Both the position numbers and the translations under genes were made by a program. Below are positions 35,416 through 45,106 of a DNA stretch of 64,000 nucleotides, in pieces. Numbering within the stretch: the first letter of the stretch is position 1; every line of letters starts with the position of its first letter. The notes under the pieces are model-generated. The model saw only the letters and a program-made list of their open reading frames with translations, did no database searches and was not told the DNA's origin. This DNA is from Fomes fomentarius (taxonomy: Eukaryota > Basidiomycota > Agaricomycetes > Polyporales > Polyporaceae), in NCBI GenBank assembly GCA_022606135.1, contig JABYQN010000002.1, positions 1,488,001 to 1,552,000 on the forward strand, read 5' to 3'.

Positions 35416-37446
35416 TCAGTCAACCCAGATAGGCTCATCATGATGCTTGAGGTTCGCCCTGGGAGTGTACGGACCACCCTCGAGTTCCTCCTTTGCTTCC
35501 ATCCGAGTCTTCACACTTCGGTGAACGTAAAACGGCGTGTGCCGCTTTGGAACCTTTCTTCCGTTGCCCATGTTCGGGCTGAACGCGCGACACAACAGAA
35601 TTAGTATTGCAATAGAGGTGTGCTAGTGTGAAGAAGGAACAGACGTACAGGCACTTCTGCATCCCAGGCAGCAGCTCAAATACCCACCAATACGGTGCGA
35701 GCGAGAGCTGGTCGTAGAGCGGAGAGAGGGCGTCACGCACCTCATGTTCCTCCTCTGTGGACATTGCAACGGGCTGCGCTACACCGTCGCGGTGAACGGG
35801 CTCGGGATTTAACGCAGGCGGACGGGGCTGGACAACGGGATGTAACGCCGCAGGGTCGAGACCAATGCGTCTCAGGAGCTCGCCATGGAATCGGATGCCA
35901 ATGTTCATTCTGAAGCACTCGCGGATCATCCACCTGAGTGGAATACGAGCGAGTGTGTGGGGGGTCTCGTTCTTGACGCTACCTCCACCAACATCTGCAG
36001 ACAGAAGGATAGATGGGCGTTGCATCCCACGATCATACCGTGCTATTACACGCACCGCAGTGACACCCCGCGAACCATACTTCCATGACGTCTGTATACT
36101 TGCGGTGACAGTCAACCTGCTCGCTCTCAAAGCGCTCCATGAGCTGCTTCTGGTCAAGCTTGCCATCCTTTTCGTTCACTGGCTCTTCATGGCCAGTCGC
36201 ATAGGCTGTGTAGTTCTTCAGCATGTTCCCATGGTGAGTTCCGTGCCCTGGATCCTCTGGTTTGGTATGATTAAACAACGCGGGTTTGAACCGCACACGA
36301 TGCTCGTCCAGTGCTAGCGCGTGTCTAAAGACTCGGATGGCGGTGTTGGAACGCGTGAAGGGCAGGTCTCGTGGGATGATACCAACAGAGGCGACCGTAT
36401 CCCTAGAACCAGGAGAAAGGTCAGGATGATCCAGATACAGATTAGGAAATCAGGAAGAAACTCACCAAACTCCGATGAACTCTATGTCTACGTTAATCGA
36501 GAACGCCTTCTTGAAGGCGGTAGACTGAGCCCAACCCATCTTGTCATCCCGCGCGTACATGCTATATGCGAAGGGAACTTGCTGATGATTGCATGCAGGA
36601 AGCAGCCCGACCTGTTGGCTTATGGTCAATACACTTTCAGTCATACCTATACAAGGAGTAATTCGACCTATTGGTTCATGATTAGCGCATTTCCAGTTGT
36701 CTTGATGCTGAGCACAGACCTTGTGAATCATGCCCGCGAGGGCGCGTGCGGTATAGGCACCCCGTGAGAACCCGAACAAGCAAATCTTATCACCGACCTG
36801 GTCTGTTCGTACACCAGCTGTCGAGTCATTGTTCACATGTCAAAAGAGCAAGACCTACAATTCTGCATGAGAAACTCATATCCAGCTATCAATCGCAATT
36901 AGCACCCGAACTGTGGACACAGTGGCCGGTACATACACATGACATGTGAGCCCAGGTTCCATGCGATCATGTCGTCGACAAGCCTGTCAAGCTTGGCCTT
37001 GATTCCCTCGGAATCTTGGGTGTCAGATGTGTAGGTTCCTATTCCAGGCTGAAGAAGTCAAGCGACGTAAGCATGAGGTACATGATCGGTTCTTCGCAAA
37101 GGCACTACGTACCTGATAGTACACCATCTGCTCATTTCGATCGTCCTTCTTGAGTAGGCTGAAGAACGTCACGACGTTAGAGTTCTAACGGGCAATTATA
37201 TCAGTGAGGCCGCCGCAATACGGACACTGGTAAACCTTGACACACGTCAGCGTCGAACTGATCACCCGTGCCGTCGAAGCAGAGCACGAGCGTGCGAGCA
37301 GGATGGCTAGGCGGGATGATTTCATACTCAGCAGCTAGCGAGCTTCGTGAGGTGCCGCTCGTCGAGCGAGAGCACGTAGACGAGGACGTAAATCCCGACG
37401 TGCTAGGGCTCATCACAGGCGACGCTGAAGATGTGGGGACAGGCAT
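35416..37446 (-). CDS. DUF2235 alpha/beta-hydrolase, paralogue F (inverted copy)
   Basis: About 515 residues and most like paralogue B, from which it differs by substitutions through all exons. Landmarks: MPVPTSSASP leader, ARTLVLCFDGTGDQFDAD, GIGTYTSD, GYEFLMQN, LFGFSRGAYTAR, FIGVW-DTVASVG, WFAGCHC-DVGGGSV, RIPLRWMIRECFRMNIGIRF, YDQLSLAPYWWVFELLP and FYVHRSVKTRMEA...PIWVD. All exons stay open, so it appears functional despite being displaced by about 20 kb and inverted. It has the same introns as B, including the one after GMIHK. Start chosen to match B and by a TATA box 52 bp upstream. Confidence 0.87.
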
Positions 37447-37492
37447 CTAGACAACCAAGCGAGACACGGGGAAAGGGTACCCGCGAAGCACC

Positions 37493-37498
37493 TATATA
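37493..37498 (-). promoter_or_regulatory. TATA box of DUF2235 paralogue F
   Basis: TATATA on the coding strand 47-52 bp before the ATG at 37446, in the same relative place as in paralogue B. Confidence 0.6.
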
Positions 37499-37858
37499 CC
37501 TGAGCCGAGCCCCAATGGCAGGGAACGAACATGGGCGTGCAAGACAGCGCTATAAGCCCGTCACGGTGGCTTAGTGGCGAGTGATATAATGCGACAGCAT
37601 CACGGTTGGGGTCTTGCATGCAAGTTGTCCGCGGGCGGGCTTGCCAGTGTGACTATCTGTATCATGCATGATCGCAAGCGAAGTGCGAATCCTTCTAGCT
37701 CCTCTCGCCCGTGTAGAATAAGTGGATGCTATGTCACCTAGTATGTGCGTGGCGTTATTCGCGTTGTTGCTGTCAGGCCATCAGCATAACCCTACGAGAG
37801 ATATGATCTATCGCTCACTAGTCGCTTGCCGCCTTGCTACGTGTGTCGGGAGACGCGG

Positions 37859-38313
37859 AATCCACGGCACAGACCCTGTGTGAGCTTACTTCGAGTCAGT
37901 TTCAGACTCTGATAAGTCATTAGATTGGCATCCTCCCCCGCGCGTACGCAGAGTCTCGTCGGTGTGTGCGTTTGGTCTTGGGGGCGCATACCTGCGCAAA
38001 TTATACAGCAGCAGAGATGAGCGACTCAATTGAATTGATTGTGGCTCCGGGGAACGTCATGACATGGAGGTCCGAAGCTGCTACATACGCGACTTCTGTC
38101 AGTGCTCCGAGCTATGCCAGCTGCTGTCATACTGAGCGAAATACATGAGGGCGAGCTCCAAGACGAGCATCGGACGTACAAGATACAAGTCATGCATACC
38201 CACGGCTGCGTCGGGTCAGGAGGCATATGTACTTTTGAGGACGACTTCGTGCAATAGTCTTCATGGTCGTCGAAAGCAAGGAGGGAATAAGCGCCTTCAT
38301 GTCGGGACCCATC
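37859..38313. other. intergenic between the duplicated block and the MITE
   Basis: No gene seen. Confidence 0.45.
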
Positions 38314-38586
38314 CACCGGGGGCATCAGTGAATGTAACAAGCCGTTACACTCTGAATACACATTGATCACTGTCCAAATAGCATTACCATGTATCAAGAT
38401 GTTTGACACAAAAGGCATTATGAATGAACCGGATTTTCCCGTTACATTCTAGTCACATTCAATATGCCTCGTGTAATCAGCGTGTAATCACAGTGTAACG
38501 TGCTGCATCACGCTTGATACATTTGTACATTGACCATCATTTGATCAGAATGTAACAGCTCGTTACACGTATTTATGCCCCCGGTG
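38314..38586. mobile_element. foldback MITE, CACTA/CMC-like
   Basis: 273 bp with long imperfect terminal inverted repeats. Both ends begin CACCGGGGGCAT when read inward and continue with a GTAAC-AGC-GTTACA block and a TG.TCA.TGT segment, so similarity runs about 80 bp into each side. A 3-bp ATC directly flanks both ends (38311-38313 and 38587-38589), which fits a target-site duplication. No coding capacity. The 3-bp duplication and ends starting CAC suggest a CACTA-type transposase source; this assignment is an inference. Confidence 0.65.
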
Positions 38587-38830
38587 ATCCTTGTTGAGAG
38601 ACCAGTAGTCTCTAAATATGGGAACATTTACCTCCTGACATGTGGAGACGTGTCCGGAACATGAGGCCTTGTAACTGAGTGTCATGACTTGCAAGCAGCG
38701 CTGGAATGAGTTACAAGCACACAAGCATGACGAACTTTGCCACTGGAGAACGCCCGGGCCCAAACAGACAATAGTACATGGCCACCCTGCAAGCAGGGTA
38801 TAACTGGGAGCGCACATAGAAATTCCAGTG

Positions 38831-41285
38831 CTAGAACAGCCCTTTCAAGGTGGGGACAAACAAGCCGTTCCAGCACTTGAAGCCGACATCCGAGGAGATC
38901 TGCTCGTATGCAGTATGGTAAGCCGATCGTCATATCTGTCATTCTGCATTCGACAAGTAGCACGACATACCGTAGTGGAGTTGCACATCACCTGGACGGG
39001 CGAGTGAGTCTTCGTTGCAGCGATGACGTGTTTTGCGACGATGCTGGTAGCTATGCGTGCAGTCAGAAATACGGAGGTGAGCTAATGTCGACTTGAAGGC
39101 GAGAGTACTGGCAGAGCCACGCACCAGTGTTTGGGTATAAGTCAAAGATGACGACTTCTTTGCCTGTTGCGCCTGGGACGGAGTACCTGGGATTGACGCA
39201 AGAATAGTGAGCAACTCATCGATATGAACATCATTTCCCCGTCGGAAATATCCTCACCAGCATGGGTCGCTCACACAGGAGCCTTCGACGTATCCGGGTG
39301 TACTGTGATCAGGATGAAGCAGAGCTGAGGATGAGGTCGGTAGAGCGAGAATGCAAAAGGTAGTACTGACTCCAAGATTGTACCCGCAAAGTTCTCGAAG
39401 CGAAAATCTTCGATACGGGTGTTATTCGTACCAGTCGAGTTCGGGCGGGGGCCAATCTATCATCGTCAGCGACGGCCATCGAAAATCATATCAGAACAAG
39501 CATCTCGTGAAAGACGAGAGACCGAGCTTACACCCTGGTCCCAGTAGCTACCCGTGATAGGTGAATATATTAGACATGCGCTTCAACGGGCGATTGAGGG
39601 TGTGCTCACTTCTGTGTGACGTAGATCTAGAAATGGATAAACAGTGATTAGAATGAGCTACGTAGTGCACTACCATCCCAGGCACGTACCGGAAAGGGAA
39701 CATCTGAAAAGGCAATGTTCTTCCATGTTATGCTACGACTAGTTCAGAAACGGGGCGTGAAGATGACGAAAATGTACACACTTGCGTGCGAGACCATTTC
39801 CCCCGGTCCAACTCTTGAAACGCGCGCCATACAGGCTGTTCTTCTAAACGACTGTGTGTTTCAGTGTATATACAGAGTCCTGTATGCGCAAAAACTCACC
39901 ATGATGACATTCTCGATGCTAGAAATGTAGCCAAGTTTGTCAGAAACACAGAGATATGGCAGGAAAGGCGCTCTTTGGCATACAGGACATTCTGAACGTC
40001 CGCAACAGCTCCGCCTTTGCCAAGAGACCCGATAGAAAGTCCATGTCCGCCCTCGCAGTAGCTATTCCTGTGATCCGCATATAGTTGAGCTCGATAACCA
40101 TACAATACACGGAAGTTCAGGCTAAAGCACCTGAAGTGAATATTCTTCGCACCACTCCCGACCGTCAAACAGTCGTCGCCGTTCTGAATGTGGTTGTTCT
40201 CGAAGAGAAGGTCTGTCCCTCCGGCAGAGAATCCTGTTGAGCTTATGTAAGCCTTCGATTCAATATTATCGTATCAAAGTGCATACCGTCGCTGTATGGG
40301 CCGAGAAATTGGAAAAATCGTCAGTAAGTCTTTGGGTACCACCTAGATATCTCTCACGTGTTGAAGGGGAAAGACTGCATGAATAGGTGAGTTTTCCAAT
40401 AGGAATACATAAGTGGAAGCTGCTCACACCAGTTTCGGACACTGCGACAATCTTGTTGTTAAACACGTGGACGTTCTTCGAGCCGCTGGTTGAGAAGCTC
40501 CAGGCGATGGGCTGGAGAATCATGTTGTCTGTCCCGACAATCCGGCAGTTCACTACGTTAGTACTCACCTTCCACAACTTCATATCGCGGATGACGCTAT
40601 TCGTGATGCTCTTGAATGCCCAGCCATGTGGCCGATTGGTCTGCTGAACTGCGTCCCACCACTGCAATAGTTTGACGTGAGAATGGACGTGTTACATGAC
40701 GCATACTAGGGCTTACCGCTTGGCCGTGACCGTCAACCCAACCCCAATCAGGGTCAGCAGAACCGCGAAGGGTAACGTTGTTTCCGCCATTGAAGGTGAA
40801 CCTGTACCTGTCAACGTCAGATGAGCTCTTATGGCATATTGGAAGACTTCTAACCATGATCCGGGGAAGTTCTGATTGCGAGAGAGGAAGTTTAGCATAC
40901 CCATATATCGAACTGAATGGAGAGCTCACCGATGACCCAACAATTTCTTCCAGCAGAAAGATTGACTGGATTGAAAGCGGAACGAATAGAGCATTATGAA
41001 CTCACTCTGGATGGTCGGAATATCTTCCGGGTAGCTGAGATTCCCCTCAATCCGTACCTCCACATTCGTCAAAGGGGGGAACTTGATGGGCGTGAATATG
41101 TTGTATGTAGTGCCTTTTGCGAACAAGATCGTCGCGTTTTTTGAGAAGTTACCAGTCGCAAGCGCAGTAGTCAAAGCAGGCGTGTCATCCTGACCGTCTA
41201 GATGAGGCACAGTAAAGGTCGTCCAGGCCGCAACTCCACTGCAAGCTAATAGCGAGAGAACTCCCAAGCGTACTACAGCTGTCAT
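38831..41285 (-). CDS. glycoside hydrolase family 28 (pectinase), copy 1
   Basis: Secreted GH28 enzyme that hydrolyses galacturonan-type pectin backbones in the family. Start at 41285 gives a signal peptide (MTAVVRLGVLSLLACSGVAA). Landmarks, with introns removed: FTVPHLDGQDDTPAL, NNVTLRGSADPDWGWVDGHGQA, WWDAVQQTNRPHGWAF, SFPFNT-DG (the NTD motif, joined across an intron near 40350), NGDDC (catalytic Asp pair), GGHGLSIGSLGKGG (GHG motif) and YGARFKSWTGG (RxK). All GH28 active-site elements are present. It ends VGFKCWNGLF...KGLF at 38831. About ten short introns; roughly 430-450 residues. Exo- versus endo-acting cannot be settled from motifs; the N-terminal layout suggests an exo-type enzyme. 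Tandem copy of the next gene. Confidence 0.85.
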
Positions 41286-42195
41286 TTGAAAGGGTGACGG
41301 GAGACCTCGAAAAGTGGCAGAATGTAACTGACCCTCTTCCGCGGCCTTATTATAGCTGTCGAGTACGCGTATTATTGCAACGAGGGACGCGTTGTGGCTG
41401 AGGGGTCAGATGAGCGTGCCACAGTGAGTGTAAGAGAAGAGCATGTGAGCTGATGGCACAAGGCACAAGGGCGGGAGGAGAGCTTCATAATGAACGATGA
41501 ACAGATGACCTTGTCACTGTTCATTATAACCGTCGCTAACCTTTGCTCCGACATAAACGTTCAGCAATGACAGCAAATAAGTAACTCCGGCCGGGCCGCC
41601 CGGCTATTCCTCTCCCGAAGTTATACCGCAACGGCGTCATCACTAGTTCAGTTTGTATTGCAGATCGTTGGCAAACAACCACTTTCATAGCAGTAGTAGT
41701 ACTTAGTTCAAGGCCCCTCGCTGCGAGGCCAACGAGTAAGTAGTGTTCTGTTACACAAGTATTCCGAGGCGACTATAAGTAGTCAGCTTCATGTACATAG
41801 TCTCTGTGTCACAGTTCATCATCTCTTCATAAGCCTCTACAGTTACAGACCTTGCGTTCGTGTCCGCTGCTCTTCCGCACTTGGATCATTCGTACACATG
41901 CAGTAGCTTCACGTTAGTCATGTATTTGACATGACTGCATTCGACTTCATTAGCGGAAGGTCTCAGAAAACATGGAAGGATGATCACGCGGACACAAAGT
42001 ACGCTCTATCAAACCGTGTATGTAGACTTGAAGGGGATATTTGTACAACCTACTCAGATATCGACGCGGTAGCGGGGACTCATACATCCCTGACTAACTC
42101 CGGTCGATCAATTATGCCTTTTTGTCTCTTTTCACTACGTGTCTCTCCGAACCTCTGAGCTTGAACGCAGTAGCAACAGTGCAGCCATCTTGGTC
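41286..42195. other. intergenic between the two GH28 genes
   Basis: Promoter region of GH28 copy 1 and 3' flank of copy 2; no further gene. It holds a GC-rich block shared with the other GH28 promoter. Confidence 0.55.
41588..41612 (-). promoter_or_regulatory. conserved GC-rich block upstream of GH28 copy 1
   Basis: CTCCGGCCGGGCCGCCCGGC about 305 bp before the ATG. A nearly identical block lies the same distance upstream of GH28 copy 2, although much of the surrounding promoter has diverged. Possibly a regulator-binding site; no factor is identified. Confidence 0.4.
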
Positions 42196-45106
42196 CTAGA
42201 AGAGCCCCTTCAAGGTAGGGATGAACAACCCGTCCCAGCACTTGAAGCCGACGTCTGAGCTAATCTTCTCGTACGCAGCCGACTGAGTCAGCCAACGCTT
42301 GATTGACTGGAACAACAGTATTAGTATGTAGAGAAACTCACCGTAGTCGTGTTACACAACACTCGGACGGGCGAGTGGGTCTCAGTGGCCGCAATGATGT
42401 GCTTCGCAACAATATTGGTAGCTGCACGTACGGGTGTCAATAGAAGATGGAGAGGTGGAGAGCAATGAGACAGCGACGCACCGGTGTCGGGATACAGGTC
42501 GAAGATGATGACTTCTTTGCCTGTTGCCCCTGGGACGTAAAACCTGGGGTTGACACGAGAATAGTAGTAATCAGACGCCGGTATGAACATCAATACAACA
42601 TGAGGTTTGTGGAAGATGCCCGAGAATTCCGAAAGTATGAGCGGATGCTCACCAACATGGGTCGCTCACGCAGGATCCCTCGACATATCCGGGTATACTG
42701 TGAACAGGATGCAGTAACGGTGAGATACGATGGGTACAGCAAGGGATAGTTGAAAGTGATACCGACTCCAAGATCGTACCGGCGAAGTTCTCGAAGCGGA
42801 AGTCCAGGATATGGGTGTTATTTGTACTTGTCGAGTTGGGGCGGGGTCCAATCTGTCACCATCGTCGGGAAGCGAACGGTTTCAGTTATCTTCTAACTTC
42901 TCGTGTCAATGATACAATGGAACGTACACTCTGGTCCCAATAGCTGATCGCAATATATCAGATGCGCGGACACGTGCATCACAGTAATCGAGGATGCACG
43001 CACTTCTGCGTCACGAAGATCTTGACATGGGTGAGTTTCATTATTGTGGGCTATTGTATCACGAGTCGGTGTACGTACTGGAAAGGAAACATTGAAGAAG
43101 GCAATGTTCTTCCATGTCACGCTGTTAATAGAGTTCAATATTGGGCTGACGGTGTGACGAGATAGGACTCACTTGCGCGCGAGACCGTTTCCGCCGGTCC
43201 AGCTTTTGAAGCGGGCGCCATACAGAGTATTGTTCTGGACAGGGAACGTGATTCAGTGTATATGCAGAATTCCAGCAGCGTGCTACCAACCATGACGACA
43301 TTCTCAAAACTCAAAATCCAGCCAAGTTCATAAGCACTGAGACATAACAAGCAAGTCAGTCCAAACGCACAGGACATTCTGAACGTCGGCGATGGCCCCG
43401 CCCATGCCGAGCGACCCGATAGAGAGGCCGTGCGAGCCTTCACAGTAGCTGTTCCTGTAAGTCATATACGTGAGCTTGGTGTTTATATGACTATATGCAC
43501 GAATATCAGTCCAAATACCTGAAGTGGATGTTCTTCGCACCACTTCCGACCATCAAACAGTCGTCGCCATTTTGGACATGATTGTTCTCGAATAGCAAGT
43601 CTGTTCCTCCTCCAGCAAGGAAGCCTGGAGAATCCGTCAAGATATGAATGGACTCGACAGATCGAGATTGATAGGTCACACACCATCCCTGCATATACGT
43701 GATATACATCAGTCGTCATAAGTGAGTGGGAGCTCGAAGGCACTCACGTGTTGAAAGGGAAAGACTAGATTGGTAGGGAGTGGCACGGGTCGACCCGCCG
43801 CACTCAGAGGGTCACCCGCACCCGTACCCGTCAGCCACCCGTACCCGCGGCGACGGGTACGGGTGACCGGCGGGTACGGGTACGGGTACGGGTATGCCCG
43901 CGCGACATGGTGGCTATGTCACAACTCTTGGCATATTGTCTCATACGTTCCATCGTAAGGATGTATTCTTGTGAGCTATGCATCCACCGCGCACTACAAA
44001 TACTGCATCATTGCCAATCACCAGAGAAATATCAGACTTCACACTGCTGACTGATGCAGTGACTTGCCTACTACGGGGACGGGTACGGGCACGGGTTTCT
44101 CGCGGGTCTCCCATTGCCTCACCCGTACCCGTACCCGTGCGGGTTTGACCCGCCACCCGCCGCGGGTGGACCCGACCCGTGCCACTCCCTATAGATTGGT
44201 GATCAAGTTAGTTAAGTTAGATCGTTCACGCGTATATGGAAGGCTACTTACGCCGGTGTCTGACGCTGCGAGGATCTTGTTGTTAAACACGTGTACGTTC
44301 TTTGAGCCACTGGTTGAGAAGCTCCAGGCAATGGGCTAGACAATGTTGCTTGTCACGACGAAGGCGGCAACCTACTCTCGTGGCACACACCTTCCACAAC
44401 TTCATATCGCGAATGACACCATTTGTGATGTCATTGAATGCCCAGCCATGCGGTCGGTTGGTCTGCTGAACTGCATCCCACCACTGCAAAAGGATATGCG
44501 TGAGCATGGAGGCAATGAATGACGCTTATCACGGCTTACCGCTTGGCCATGTCCATCGACCCAACCCCAGTCAGGATCTGTAGAACCCCGGAGAGTAACA
44601 TTGTTTCCGCCAGTAAAGGTGAACCTGTATACGTCTGTGTCAGCTGATCCTGCATACATTTGTGTGGGCGGCTGACCAAGATCCGGGAAAACTCTAGATG
44701 TAAGACAGGAAGTCAATTCCACATTCTCGTATATTGAAATCGAATGATGCTCACCAACGACCCCACGATATCTTCGCGCCGCGAGCCATTTAGACGGATG
44801 AGTGAAGAATATAGACAATGAAAACGCACTCTGGATGGTTGGGATATCGTCCGGGTAGCTGAGATTTCCTTCGATTCGCACCTCCACATTCGTCAAGGCG
44901 GGAAATTTGATGGGTGTAAATATGTTGTACTTGATTTCCCTTGCGAACAAGATCGTTGCAGATTTTGAGAAGTTCCCAGTCGAAAGCGCGGCGGCCAAAA
45001 CAGGCACATCGTCCTGACCGTCCGTATGGGGCACAGTGAATGTCGTCCAAGCGGCGGCGCAAGAAATCAAGAGCGACAACAATCCAAGGCGTACTACAGC
45101 CTCCAT
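42196..45106 (-). CDS. glycoside hydrolase family 28 (pectinase), copy 2
   Basis: Paralogue of copy 1 with the same signal peptide type (MEAVVRLGLLSLLISCAAA) and order: FTVPHTDGQDDVPVL, NNVTLRGSTDPDWGWVDGHGQA, WWDAVQQTNRPHGWAF, FPFNT-DG (joined by splicing near 43745), NGDDCLMVGSGAKNIHF, GSHGLSIGSLGMGG, GARFKSWTGG and a C-terminus KISSDVGFKCWDGLF...KGLF at 42196. It thus keeps NTD, DD, GHG and RFK. The intron before the SFPFNT exon is swollen by a 418-bp transposable element. If that intron is spliced normally the protein is intact, at about 430-450 residues. Secreted to the cell exterior by inference from the signal peptide. Confidence 0.84.
43774..44191. mobile_element. non-autonomous hAT-type MITE inside a GH28 intron
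   Basis: 418 bp bounded by inverted ends TAGGGAGTGGCACGGGTCG / CGACCCGTGCCACTCCCTA (the right end has a G for C after ACCCGT-adjacent bases further in). Each side is flanked by the 8-bp direct repeat TAGATTGG (43766-43773 and 44192-44199). Dense CGGGTA/CACCCGTACC-type subterminal repeats lie inside both ends. Ends starting TAGGG plus an 8-bp target duplication are typical of hAT elements. No transposase frame. The copy of the same intron in GH28 copy 1 lacks it. Confidence 0.85.

Larger units (their letters stand above)
34984..37858 (-). repeat. segmental duplication, copy 2 (contains paralogue F)
   Basis: Inverted copy of about 12850-15706, including promoter and 3' flank (see that entry for the landmarks). 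Confidence 0.75.
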
